Of a stretch of 64,000 nt of DNA, positions 11,560 through 22,580 are shown one piece after another. The position numbers and the translations under genes are program-made. Source of the DNA: Reticulitermes speratus (taxonomy: Eukaryota; Arthropoda; Insecta; Blattodea; Rhinotermitidae); contig JAJKFL010000005.1 of the NCBI GenBank assembly GCA_021186555.1, positions 25,360,635 to 25,424,634 on the forward strand, written 5' to 3'. The notes below the pieces were generated by a model. It made no database searches and was not told the DNA's origin. It worked only from the letters and a program-made list of their open reading frames with translations. Position 1 is the stretch's first letter, and each line of letters begins with the position of its first letter.

Positions 11560-11775
11560 ATTATACAGTGTTGCTGATAGATGAATGAATGTGTACGGAA
11601 CATCAGTGGTACAATACTAACAGGGGAAAACTGAACTACTTGGAGAAAAAAGCCTGTCCCAGTACCATTTTATCCACCAAAACTGTACATGAAGTGGCTT
11701 GGGATTGAACCTGAGTCTCTACAGAGACAGGAAGCAACTAACTATCCAAGCCATGGCATGCCCCTGTATGTCAGA
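11560..11775 (-). mobile_element. tRNA-derived SINE (type A), inverted
   Basis: The plus strand reads CCACCAAAACTGTACATGAA, GGGATTGAACCTGAGTCTC and CCAAGCCATGGCATGCC, the reverse complement of the type A SINE. The B box and head are recognisable. Confidence 0.65.
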
Positions 11776-12175
11776 TTGGGGTTCACAAAGCACCACATTT
11801 GGATGTGCATTTATAAGAATTTATACATCTGTGCATGCCCAGTTTCAATTTAATTTGTTTTAATCTTTAAACTGTCACATAATGAACCAGTGACATCCCA
11901 AATGTTTACCTGAATCTGACAGACAACTGCAGTGTAAAAAAAGTCTCAAAATGCAAAATTATGGTCACCTGCAACATGAGACAACATTTAGGAGCAGCCT
12001 GTTAATCTTAATATCACACTATTTCAACCTGAAATCCAATATCTAATTAAATTTTAAACACTTCTGCTTAAAATTTCATCTTATTGCCAGTCACTATGTT
12101 TCCAAAGGTCATGTTTGTCCAACAATCTTGCCAAAAAACTCAATTTATTTGCCGATGTCTGTGACTACTACTTAC

Positions 12176-12324
12176 CAATTCCACTCCTTTCCAATAAAGC
12201 TGATAACAGTATAGTGTCTTCCTCAGCAAGAAATTCCACCATGGCCTCATGTATATTATAAATTTGAAAACATTTAGTTTCCAATATTGTACACAATTGT
12301 TTTCCATCCTCTGAAAATTTACAA
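12176..12324 (-). CDS. SPG11: spatacsin-like gene, exon 2
   Basis: This 149-nt exon has a polypyrimidine tract and CAG acceptor (TTCTTCTTCAG|T) and a GAATTG|GTAAGT donor. It encodes about 49 residues, including KFSEDGKQLCTILETKCFQ, then YNIHEAMVEFLAEEDTILLS. The segment with an acidic stretch before a Leu-rich helix resembles the part of vertebrate spatacsin that reads LLIYEFNLKDG and then LQKLIDDQD. Both flanking phases fit: it starts with one base and ends with one base, matching exons 1 and 3. It is separated from exon 1 by a 5.1-kb intron filled with LINE and Penelope-like debris. Confidence 0.68.
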
Positions 12325-12879
12325 CTGAAGAAGAAAAATAAGAAATTCTCATAATCAAAATAAATTATCTTGGTATAATTTTACAGTACACACTTTCTAT
12401 TTGTTATTCTCAGCCTGATAAATATTAATAACTAAATTCTGACCAACAGCATATATCATTATGTCCTTTAAATGCTAGGGCCTAAACTGCAGATGATCAC
12501 TTTAACAGGAATTTTAAATAGCAGCCAGAGTTGCTATTTGGACATCTGTCATATTGTATTTAGAAGTCTTCCACATAAAGTGTGTTATTAAGGTATAAAC
12601 ACAATATTGGCATTTTTAGGAAAAAGTCTCCTACTAAATTACAACAACATACTAACTTAATAATTGTTCCATTAAAATCACTGGGCACAGGCTAGATGAA
12701 CAAAATTTAATTACCAGCAAGAGTACAAATTTTTCTATTTACTAACACACCCAGACTCCTATCCAATGGGTACTCAACGTTCTTTCTCCATGGATAAAGC
12801 AGTCACAATGTGGAACTGGTTACTTCCACCTTGCGTTAACAGCTGAGATTAAAAGTTTTACTTTTTATCATAATACATT

Positions 12880-13400
12880 TTCAATTTAGGGAGCTGTAAA
12901 GCATGGTGTTCCACAAGGACCAATTTTGGATCCTTTGCTCTTTCTCCTCTACATAAATGATTTAAGAATGATTATTAACGAAAAATCTAACCAATTTTAT
13001 TTGCAGATGATACTAGTTTAATATTTACTAATTCTAATCTTGAAGATTTTAAAAATTATATAAAATAGTATTTGAATACCTAAATAAATGGTTCAAAGCC
13101 AACAGACTAACACCAAATTTTGATAAAACCCATTTCATTCATTTACAACTAAAAACAGCCTTCAAACTGATTTGGACATTAGTTATGACAACAAATTAAT
13201 TTCCAAAGCATACGATACAAAATTTTTTTTGAATATATGTAGACAGTATGCTGTCTTGGAAAACACATATTAAACAAACTATACACAAATTAAGTGCAGC
13301 TTGCTATGCAATGAGATCAGTCTAGCCTTTTATGTCATAGGAAACATTGACGATGGTTTACTGTGCCTATTTTCACTCTGTTATGAACTACGAAGTAATA
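12880..13400 (+). mobile_element. degraded non-LTR (jockey-like) reverse transcriptase fragment
   Basis: The plus strand reads KHGVPQGPILDPLLFLLYIN, then ADDT with a frameshift, then a decayed C-terminal part (LSWKTHIKQTIHKLSAACYA). The VPQGPILDPLLF and ADD pieces are reverse-transcriptase motifs of the jockey/CR1 type. Several frameshifts and stops make it a dead copy inside spatacsin intron 1, antisense to the gene. It breaks off at about 13,400, and sequence related to the same domain resumes at about 13,510. Confidence 0.8.
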
Positions 13401-13502
13401 ACATAGTCCATATTCCTTGCAACAGATTAATTATACAGTATTTGATCCAACAAATTGCACAATCAATAATAAATAATCACTTGACACCCATGTTTCTCCT
13501 AC

Positions 13503-14670
13503 ATGTTTCAACCTATGTTTTTTCTATTTTACATAAATGATCTACCTAAAATAATAAATAAAGATAATAAAGATAATAATATGGTACTCTATGCAGATGA
13601 CACCAGCATTATAATAACAGATACAAATAAATTAAACTTTAATACAAATCTTAACCAAACTTTCAAAGATATAAATACTTGGTTTAATGTCAATCTACTT
13701 ACCTTAAACTTTAATAAAACTCAATATTTAGAATTTCGAACCAAGAATTATTATAATATCACTACTCAAATTAAATATGATCATAAAAGTTTAACTAATG
13801 TTACGGAGACTAAATTCTTGGATTAATTACTGACGATACTCTATCCTGGAAACAGCATATTGAACAGGTTATCAGCAAAATATCCTCTGCATGTTATGCA
13901 TTGAGAAATATAAAATATATAGTACCATTAGATACGCTAAAGTTAATTTACTTTGCTCACATACACTCTACCCTAAATTATGGTATTATCTTCTGGGGTA
14001 ATTCCCCACACAGCGTCAAAGTATTTAAAATGCAAAAGAGAATAATCAGAATAATAACTAACTCAGGTAATAGGGATTCTTGTAGGAAGTTGTTTAAGAA
14101 AATGGAAATAATGCCCTTTTATTCACAATATTTATATACACTAATACTATATATGATGAATAATAAACACCTATTTAAGGCAAATATGGATGTTCAAAAT
14201 TATGAAACTAGAAATAAAACAAATCTTCACCAGCCATCAGTCAATCTGGCAAAATATTACAAGGGACCCTATTACTTTGGAATAAAGGTTTACAATTGTC
14301 TTCCAGCTGATATAAAGGAATCGTCTGATGACATAAAATGTTTTAAAAATGCCTTAAAGAGGTTTTTTCATCTACATTCTTTTTACTCCGTGGAGGAATA
14401 TTTTAATTATAATATAATGAACTGAACAATATTTATTGGTTTCAAATGTTTTTATGACAGTGCTAGGTTTTAGCAGTATTCTGTATTAATTGTTTTACTA
14501 TTATGTTTTGTGCTTTAGGTTTATTTTGCGGACTGCCTGTGTTGTTTGACATTGTGTATATTGTATGACTTGTTAGTTCATATGTTTGACCAAATCCACA
14601 TCCTGTTTTGTCTCTGAGACTGTATATTGGATTTACGGATTGTGAATAAATGAACGAATGAATGAATGAA
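13503..14670 (+). mobile_element. jockey-like LINE 3' half (reverse transcriptase C-terminus and tail)
   Basis: Two nearly contiguous open frames (13503-13826 and 13901-14425, one frameshift between) read FYINDLPKIIN, VLYADDTSIIITD, DDTLSWKQHIEQVISKISSA, then FWGNSPHSVKVFKMQKRIIR and a C-terminal LKRFFHLHSFYSVEEYFN before a stop. This is the fingers/palm end and thumb of a jockey/CR1-like LINE reverse transcriptase, 5' truncated as usual. The 3' UTR ends in a (GAAT)n tail at 14644-14670. The long open frame suggests a younger insertion than the fragment just upstream. Confidence 0.88.
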
Positions 14671-14745
14671 CCTCTCCAAGGTCATCATCTGGGAGGTATA
14701 TACAAAGGCACACAAGCACAGCAAATTCTGTCAAAGATGTGCATG
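14668..14745 (-). repeat. inverted partner of the 15.1-kb hammerhead-type repeat, cut by a LINE tail
   Basis: On the minus strand it reads CTTTGACAGAATTTG..., TGTGTGCCTTTGTATA and CCAGATGATGACCTTGG. This matches 15,065-15,135 with scattered substitutions. The homology stops just where GAAAC is expected and the (GAAT)n LINE tail begins, suggesting the LINE landed within or beside the motif. U of the CUGA core is changed to A. Confidence 0.6.
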
Positions 14746-15023
14746 TGTAGAGTTAAAATACAATATTGTTCACTAAAATTAATAGAAATGTTTCAAACAT
14801 AAATCAATCAACAAACACTCTTTACAATCTTAAATAATATTCATCTTCCATTGCCGACAAACTTCTAAGTCAATTTTTGTCTTCTTCATTCAAAGGGAAT
14901 ATCCCTGTGTTGTCTAGTGGATGTTTATGCCATGGTGGATCAATGAGTACTGTACTCAGTAACGAATGTTTGATTTACATTTTAAACACTTTCAGTAACT
15001 TTAATTAACTATATTGTATTTTA

Positions 15024-15028
<5 letters not shown>

Positions 15029-15069
<41 letters not shown>
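15029..15069. repeat. (CA)n microsatellite
   Basis: About 20 CA dinucleotides, directly before the hammerhead-type repeat at 15.1 kb in spatacsin intron 1. Confidence 0.95.
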
Positions 15070-15070
<1 letters not shown>

Positions 15071-15104
15071 TTGACACAATTTGTTGTTCTTGTGTGCCTT
15101 TGTA

Positions 15105-15150
15105 CATACCTCCCTGATGATGACCTTGTAGAGGTCGAAACATGCAACAG
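15105..15150 (+). ncRNA. hammerhead-like core in a Penelope-type repeat
   Basis: CTGATGA (15,114-15,120), then stem II GACCT-TGTAG-AGGTC (15,122-15,136) and GAAAC (15,137-15,141). This is a canonical core and stem II. The downstream stem III is ACATGC rather than ACATGT, so the cleavage end appears mutated. An inverted relative lies at 14,668-14,745. The core follows a long CA repeat. Confidence 0.5.
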
Positions 15151-15396
15151 GAACATGGGTGACAACGGATTAGTTCTTATTCACTGTGCAATTTGTCGGA
15201 TCAAATACTGTATACGGAATAATATTTTGGGGGAACTCTTCATAGAGTGTAAACGTTTTTAAAATATGTAATTACCGGATGCAGAAGTAGAGACTCATGT
15301 AACGCTTTATTTAAACCCTTAAAAAGTTTACCTCTTCAATCACAGCATATATACTCTTTCTTTTATTTGTGGCTAACAACAAAAGTGAATTCAAAA

Positions 15397-15850
15397 TTAA
15401 TTCTGATGTTTATAACATAAACCCTCCATGATAAGTGGGTCCCTGTCACCACGGCATGGTGCGTCCTCAGGTTGCGGATGGAGGAACGGCCTCCGGCTAT
15501 GGAGGGTAGCTGCAAATACATTGAATAAGCAGTCGCGGACAGCCGACAAGGGGTGGTCCTCCAGCTTGGGGGTTGGGCGAAGTGCTAACAATTCCTCACC
15601 GTAAAAAATGATCATGTTACGAAACATATCGCAAAGTCTCGGACCTGGACTGATTCTTTGGTACAACTTAAGCAACAGAAAAGGGATATGATATGGCTCA
15701 GGATAGGGACAGGTGGCGGGCTCTGGTGAATGTGGTAATGAACGTATGTTAAGTGGTAACGAACCTTCGGGTTCCATAAAACGTGGGGAATTTCTTGACT
15801 AGCAGATGACCTGTTAGCTTCTCAAGAAGGACTCTGCTCCATGGAGTTAG
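15397..15850 (-). repeat. dispersed repeat with a 126-codon open frame (copy 1)
   Basis: The minus-strand frame reads RISPGPRLCDMF, then IIFYGEELLALRPTPKLEDH, PLSAVRDCLFNVFAATLH and PQPEDAPCRGDRDP. A diverged second copy lies at 17,765-18,130. I recall this sequence as a high-copy cockroach repeat. It ends in CTCCATGGAGTTAGTTAG near 15,850. There is no recognisable protein domain, so the frame is probably a by-product of a non-autonomous repeat. Confidence 0.7.
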
Positions 15851-15869
15851 TTAGTTAATTATAACATAA

Positions 15870-16235
15870 ATACTAGACAGAAATTAAATTTTTACCAACC
15901 TCTATCAAATTTATCACTATATCAAAAAGGACTCTACTCTTTTAGCATACAGGTGTTTAACAGTCTTCCACCAAGTATCAAAAGCCTGAATGATAATATT
16001 AAACAATTTAAATCAGCATTAAAAATTACATACATGCTCACTCCTTCTACTCTGTAGATGAGTACTTTAATGCAAATAGCAAAAGTTAAAATTAATATTT
16101 TATTAATTTTAACCTAATATTGTACAGTATTAACAAATGTAATAATTTACTATGACTTGTTCCGTATCCAAAGGTATTATCCTGTTTTGGTTTCATGGCA
16201 TGTAAATAAATTCAATTCAGTTCAATTGCAAAGGC
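15870..16235 (+). mobile_element. LINE 3'-end fragment, related family
   Basis: Broken frames spell a C-terminal LINE segment similar in layout to 14,210-14,400 (NL-Q...YHYIKK, then the F-SVDEYF-type ending), with stops. It is followed by an AT-rich 3' UTR and a tail of AAATAAATTCAATTCAGTTC type. It is a second dead, 5'-truncated copy in spatacsin intron 1. Confidence 0.6.
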
Positions 16236-17435
16236 ATTTATTTCCATTTGCCATTTGTGTATTCGTACAGTAGCAACTTTATGGCTGAACAGGGGAAACA
16301 TAAAATCATCAGGTATACAGTTTCATCATCATGATCACTTCTGTGTTATTGCCCCACTTACAATTCAGACACACTCACTATCTGCAATTTCTGTGCTACA
16401 ATTCAAGCTCAAATGAGAAGCAAAAACAGTGTATCCTCACAGACAGACTTACATAACTAGTTACTGATCTGTGTGCTGCCTTCACATCCCTGACACATTA
16501 TGCTTTGTACATAATGGAAGATGACCATAGTATCCATGATAACACAGGGTTTCCAAATTATGATGCTGTGAACATGCTTGTACAAGTGGGAGGGCTAGAC
16601 CAGGCCAGTGCTTATGCAGTGCTTACATAGTAGCATATAACAAAAAGCCTGCATTTATTATTCAGCAATTCCAGCATAAGAAAAACATAATGTTACAATG
16701 TGGTTCTTGATCGACATTTGTTTAGGGATTGATTAATTTAATTTTTGTACAATATTTTACAGAGCTTTTGATCAAAGTGTGGTTACATTCAAATGATTTT
16801 GACTGGACAGTAACATTTACATGCCTATATGGTGTGTGGGTGGTGTGGCTTAGTTGCATAGCAGTAACCATTTCTAGTTTTACCAACATAAATATAGCAA
16901 TGGCTTTGTACCAACATCAACATACAACTGTCAAGATGTAGCAGTTGCCCTTCTGTAAATGTAATTTATCTTTCAACCAGAATGTGCAGTCTGCTTAAAT
17001 TCTCCTGACATCTCTAAACGAACGAATGAAACAGGTCACTTATCTCAAAATAGACAAATAACGTTGCTACCTTGCATAAAATCAGTACTTTTGCATCATT
17101 CGTACCTAAAACAATTAGCTCACTAACGTATAACACAAAAGGGTACAGTTACCGTACACTAACCTAACCCTACCAAACCAAAAACTGGGGGTATACAGAC
17201 CATTTAGTTAATAATACTCTAGGTTCTTATTTATTTTGAACGGTACATCAGTGCAAGCATTTTTTATATAAAACAATTACCAAAATACACCTTTTTCCTG
17301 TGAGGACGAAAAGTACGAGTTGTACAGTTTCGGGCAACAGTACTTGGAGGAGTGACGAATGTTTCGTAATGGATAACAACTCTTTCATACCCATTCTTGG
17401 AGGTCAGGTGAACCCCGGAACTTTTTTCTCGTTAC

Positions 17436-17635
17436 CTGTCAACTTTCGACGGGCTTTTCCAGATGAGTGTCAGACTTGGTTCATTTTCTCTTTTATTTGA
17501 TACAGAATATACACGTGCATGCTTATCACTTTGTATTAAACATAAATGGGAAAGTTTCTGTGAAATAACTGCAGTGCAACCAGCTATGTCTAGTGCTTGC
17601 GATATTTTAACCAAATTCACAGTTTTCTGCTCCAT
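17436..17635 (-). CDS. SPG11: spatacsin-like gene, exon 1 (initiator exon)
   Basis: First coding exon, 66 codons plus two bases, opening with MEQKTVNLVKIS and ending ...WKSPSKVD before a CAG|GTAAC donor. The ATG at 17635 is the first in frame. The two leftover bases join the single base that opens exon 2 to give Ser, so the phase agrees. Taken together, the exons from here to the left edge follow the order of human spatacsin's N-terminal region as I remember it, a WD/beta-propeller-like part of a roughly 2,400-residue protein. Spatacsin works with spastizin and AP-5 in lysosome reformation and endosomal sorting, and its loss causes hereditary spastic paraplegia in people. Exon 1 itself carries little recognisable signature, so the family call rests on exons 2-4 and 7. 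No promoter is identifiable. A dispersed repeat begins roughly 65 bp upstream of the ATG. Confidence 0.65.
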
Positions 17636-17689
17636 TTCCTACACATACCCACACGTGATTACAATCATGGATTAGAGGTACCACGAATC

Positions 17690-18135
17690 ATCAGTGGTTA
17701 ATCGATTATGGCACACTCCGTGTCAAGATGTCCAGCTAATCGGCCACGGAGGTTCAACCGTAGCTTACCAGAGGGCTCCACAGGCAAAATGCACGTTGAG
17801 TGACGAGACGGCCACCATACGTCGTGGGTAGTTGGGGAGTAAACTGAACAAGTCACGGATAGTTGACAAGGAGTGGTCTTCCAGTGTGGAAGTTTGGCGA
17901 GGGGATAACAACTTCTCTCCGTAAAAAATCAGCGAGTTACGAAAAGTTACACAAGGCCTCGGACTTGGACAGATCCTATGGAAGCTCTGGAACTTGGAAT
18001 TAGCGAAGAATGTATTACATTTTGTGGGAGTAGAGCGGGCCGGATGTAACAAAAGAGGCACTGAACCAGCAGAGGATTATAATATTTTCTATGGAAGCTC
18101 CAACTCCATGGAACAGAGTCCTTGTTGAAAAGCTA
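17690..18135 (-). repeat. dispersed repeat, diverged copy 2, just upstream of spatacsin
   Basis: The minus-strand frame 17,765-18,061 aligns through its length with copy 1 (RICPSPRPCVTF, IFYGEKLLSPRQTSTLEDHS, LSTIRDLFS), and the flank has the same CTCCATGGA(A)CAGAGTCCTTGTTGA segment. It begins about 60 bp upstream of the spatacsin ATG, so the gene's 5' UTR or proximal promoter lies in or against it unless an upstream noncoding exon exists. Confidence 0.65.
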
Positions 18136-19353
18136 ATAGTTTCTCAGTTGTCAAGAGCGCAATTTTCGCATATCGAAACATTCTTAATTTCCCTTGCACC
18201 TCCCATGATGTGGATTCCAGCGTAACAGATTAACTTCGTTCCGTCTTATAGCTCTTCGGCCCTTTTCCTGGCCATGACCTCCTATGTTTTTTAGTCCAGT
18301 CACTCCTATGTCTTGCCACTGCTTGCGAATTTTTCGCATTGAACAATTTGGCGGCTTACTTCCTCGCTTTTCCTTCTCATGTATTACTCGGTTTTCCAGC
18401 GGGCGTTTTTCCTCCGAGTCTTCCTTCCAGAATTCGTTTTGGGTTTCTGTTGTCGAACATCCGTACTATATTCCTAGCCCACTTTGTTATTAGTTCCATA
18501 ATGCAGATGCATTTTGCCCACTCATCTACGTCTAAGCTTAGGTACAAATAGATCTTATTCAGTCTCCTTTATTTTTTACTTAGTACATACAGAACGTCTA
18601 CGAATGAATTTGTGCGAGTAAAACTGTTTCCTTTCATAATGTTGTACCTTATGCATGATCGCAGCTCCGGTTACTATCAGGAATAAACAGCTCACGACAT
18701 GTACCCATCGAGCAGTGGAATTACGAATAAATACGAATCCTATATGGGACGTGAATATTTGCCCACATTTTCTGTGTTGGTTGAGGCTTCGTGAAAGTTT
18801 CTTTCGCCGGCGACTGAATCCTAGTGCTTGTTTTCGATAACGATTTATGGACAGTATAAAATGAATGGCGCAATAGTGCTTCTGATTGGACTACAAGGCC
18901 AAGAAATAGATGACTGGGCGAAATTGACTACTTGTATTTGTTTTAAATACACCCATCACTTGTTTCGAAGGCGTAAATTAAGTAGCCTACTCTTGTGTGC
19001 TGTTGAGCCTACAACTTTAGAAAGAATAGCAGAGAATGTAAGATGTTGCACATTGTTGCTAAAAGAATTCGTATCTAACATTATTAAGTTTTTATAAACT
19101 ATACTTTCCTTCCATCCACAATTCTTCTCGAGAAAATGACCTACATTCGAAATGCAAAAATGGGATGAAGGTTTTAGGGGAATTGAATAATTTTGTGTTT
19201 TCCTTTACATTTTGCCTAAGTTAACCATATGCTATAAATATTCCATGGTCTTTGGAATGCAACAGGCACTTAAAGTGCAGAGCGGTGTTCAGTGGAAAGG
19301 ATAAGGTGGAAACTTATTCGAGGAAATAAAGAGTTGTAGGTGTTAGAATTTAT

Positions 19354-19404
19354 AGTAGTGGTGGTGGTGGTGGTGGTGGGTGGTGGTGGTGGTGGTGGTG
19401 GTAG
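19354..19404. repeat. (GGT)n microsatellite
   Basis: About 16 GTG/GGT triplets with one interruption, intergenic. The poly-Val/poly-Gly open frame over it is an artefact of the repeat. Confidence 0.95.
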
Positions 19405-19689
19405 TAAGAGTATTAATACTAGTAGTATTAGACCCTTCTATCATAAACTTAAGATAATCAGCGATGTCAATTCCTTTAGTCATTTTTCACAGGAAAGTAC
19501 AAATTTGAAAAGAAGTAAATGAAAGATTATGCAAACGAATTTCTTGCAAGAGGTTAGAATTGAAGAAAGGAATACTTTATCTTTACGAGCTTAGAAACTA
19601 CTGTAAAATTCAGATCCTGCTGTTAGCAAACAGTATGTCTTCTTCTATACGTCCTCTGATCGAAATACAGAAGATAAAAAGCCAAACTA

Positions 19690-19815
19690 AAACTATCCCT
19701 TTGCAGGCCTGGACAAGTCCTTAGGACTCCAGGAGTTTGAGGCTCCCAACATTTCTAGACCATCGGCAAATGAATGTGGTAAAGTTGTCAGCCCTACAAA
19801 TGCAGAAGATATGTG
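19690..19815 (-). mobile_element. SINE type C body fragment
   Basis: The plus strand reads CTTAGGACTCCAGGAGTTTG and GGTAAAGTTGTCAGCCCTAC, the reverse complement of the body of the 4.1-kb SINE. Only the body is kept; the tRNA head is not visible. Confidence 0.55.
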
Positions 19816-20635
19816 TACAAACATAAATTTAGGGATTTTCGTTGTACGAATTCCTTGACATTGGAAGTTACTACAATCATTCAATGACAGATCCTTAGAT
19901 TTCGTATGCTGATACATGTTTTTTAAACACACAGTTTTATTTAGACAAATTTTAGTTTCTTAAATAAGGATGGAATTAAAATGTGAAATGTTTTACATGA
20001 ATATCTAATTAATTTTCAATAATTGTAATTTTATACGTGCAACTTGCATTGTTATATTTTAGATAGCATATAAATCAGTAGTTCTACTAATTGTGTTACA
20101 ATATACAAGATCTGATCCTCTATGATCCTAAAATAGTCCATGATAATGAACCTTATAAACCTGACCTTCAAAACCACCTCTAATTTTTCTCTTGTTTTAT
20201 TTATCTTTGGTCATTTACAGATATGGTATCTTCTGCAAGATTGAGCAACATCGACCTCTCCTCTTACATTCTTAATCCTGACTATGAGGTACGCATCACA
20301 GTCTGGCAGTTCACTAGACCGGAATACTTTATAGATTCTCCTTTGATCATAACCTTTAAATTTAACGATGTTCACTGAATTGTACAGTGTGAGGCAATGC
20401 TGTAAGAGCAGAAAGTTAAACGACATGTTAGCGCTGGCTGTGATTGCGTTTCAATATCAGTCTCGCCTCAACCGTTCTTAATAATACAATTTTGTGTCTT
20501 TGTGCAAGTAAACAGAGTAGAAATTTTGTATAAAATGGGACAGAGGTGAAAACTAGAAGTGAAAGATTAAGAAAGAAGATAGGATGTTAGTTTTATTGTA
20601 GGAACTCTTAAACTGCTTGATTGGTATAATAAGGG

Positions 20636-20750
20636 AAGTGGAAATTGAAAGATAAAGCTCTAGCTCGCGCTCTGTGGAGAACTCGCTTTGGAAAGGGCTA
20701 TGGACCTGTCGTAAGACAGAAACTGAATGAGTGAATGAATGAATGAATAA
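20636..20750 (+). mobile_element. short LINE 3'-terminal fragment (same family as 10.1 kb)
   Basis: The reading is WKLK-KAL-R-LWRTRFGKGY, then GPVVRQKLNE and a (GAAT)n tail at about 20,725-20,748. It is the extreme 3' end of the family seen at 10,140-10,470, severely 5' truncated. Confidence 0.7.
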
Positions 20751-21384
20751 GGGAAGTGACTGAGTTAGTCAATTGATATAAAAATTTATTCACCTACGAG
20801 TAAAAATTGAACATTTATGAATAAGTGTAAATAAATGAATAATACAACGTATGTAACTCAATAATTATACGGAGGCCTCATTATGTACGAACAATAAGAC
20901 CTTACATCTAAAGAAATCCGGAGTTCAACGAATAGACACGACGGGTTGTAACAAAAAAATAGAAATTGATGCGCAATTCCACAGAGCAGATTCCTTCTTG
21001 AGAAGTTGATGGTCGATCAAGTAGTCAAGAAATTCCTGTTTTGTATGAAACGCGATGGTTTATTACCGATACTCTAAGTACGCATGCGTGCATGAAAGCT
21101 TGCGAGCTTGTGTGTGCAAATGTGTATGGTTATAAGGATAGATGGCAGCATAATTTAAAGTAACCGAACTCATTAAAAGGATGATTTTGAGCAGTGACCT
21201 GAAAAGGATGTGGAAGCAAGAGGCTATATAAACACAGATGAACGAACAGGGAACAAGTGTTTTACACCATTACACCTTGCGTGTTGGGGTAAATGACCTA
21301 ATTAACTAATTAATTAACTACGTCCTGCAGGTTTTCTCACGTCGCCGACCAATAAATTGCTTAGCTTAATGGAATTATGCCGAA

Positions 21385-21612
21385 CCCAGTGGCCGCGCGG
21401 TCTAAGGCGTGAGTCAGCGGCCACTTGCTTGCTGGGATTGCGAGTTCGAATACCGCCGGGGGAATGGATGTCTGTCTCCTGTGAATGTTGTGTTTTGTCA
21501 GGTTGGGGTCTCTGCGTCTGGCTGATCACTCGTCCAGGTGTGATCGTGAAGCTTCTATAATGAGAAGGCCCTGGCCCACTAGGGGCTGCTGCACCATGGA
21601 AAAACAATTATG
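21385..21612 (+). mobile_element. tRNA-derived SINE (type B)
   Basis: CAGTGGCCGCGCGGTCTAAG as head with A-box region, GCGAGTTCGAATACCGCC as B box, then GGGTCTCTGCGTCTGGCTGA and TCACTCGTCCAG in the body, ending near ACCATGGAAAAAC. Located in the intergenic region. Confidence 0.75.
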
Positions 21613-22464
21613 GAATTATAAGTATTATTACCGAATGCAGAAAACATTTTACTATAACCTGTTCTTTGCAAGTAGAATCCAGTCTCCAAATTTAAACCCT
21701 CTTTCCCTATTTCCACTTCAATATTATCCTCCAATATACGAGTAGTTATCCATTGTCGCCTTTCCTATTAACGTCTTATAATTAAGTATCTTATTTTAAA
21801 TAGGATAGAGTAAATAATTTTCTGGATATAATAGAGGAGTATTTTTCACCAAACTTGGATCAGGTTTACCGGTATATGATAAGTAACTAACGACGTATTG
21901 GTCTCTACTTAACAGACTTTCAGTAGGTTTTTTAACGAATTTAATAAAGGCTCAGTTACTGAGGAATCAGCTGCATACAAGCCTAAATAATTCTTCCTTA
22001 TTTCATTAATATTTTAAGGGTCACGTTTGTGAAAATTACATGTACGTAGAACTGTATAAAAATTTAGCTCGTACCTCACAGAAAAAGCCACCCGTGTCTA
22101 TTATAATGAAGAATCTGTTAATGTTATTTGGGAAAATAATCGTTATTTGTTGTGAGAGTTAAAGAATCACAAATACCCTGTGTAGTAAAATGCAGAATTT
22201 CTTAATAGTCCAGAAAGTGGCCTGTACAGTTACCAGTTGCTTTACGTAATTAAATCCATGTGCATATATCTGCTCCCCGGAGTAGCTCTACTGCTTACTC
22301 ACAATAATAAGCAATCTTTCACTAGTTCACCACTCTATCTTTCACGAGTTAATTTCAGTTTTGTAGCCTAAAAGTAACCCGGTGAATACTAGAAGAAAGT
22401 ACTTAAAAATTTTCTCAGCATTTTGGGTTTTCCAAAATGTCCAGTCAGCTTGTGGGATCCAACC

Positions 22465-22580
22465 ACCCTCCTCTTCAGAGGGTACCGCGGTTCTTTCCCT
22501 GAATTCAAGCGGCCGGGGCATGAAGCAAACGACTTACGTCCGTATAGTATTAAGGTTAAGAATGAGTGGGACTAAAACTC
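22465..22580 (+). mobile_element. SINE type D body fragment
   Basis: Shares GGCCGGGGCATGAAGC followed by AACGACTTACGTCC with the bodies of the type D SINEs. No tRNA-like head is seen. It explains part of the open frame at 22,382-22,675, which I do not regard as a gene. Confidence 0.4.

Noticed and set aside
18284-18551. Two overlapping open frames upstream of spatacsin
   Set aside because: Overlapping plus-strand frames of about 70 codons with no domain, no splice context and Ser/Phe-rich composition, consistent with chance or old repeat sequence.
19340-19522. Poly-Val/poly-Gly protein
   Set aside because: The frame is the translation of a GGT microsatellite.
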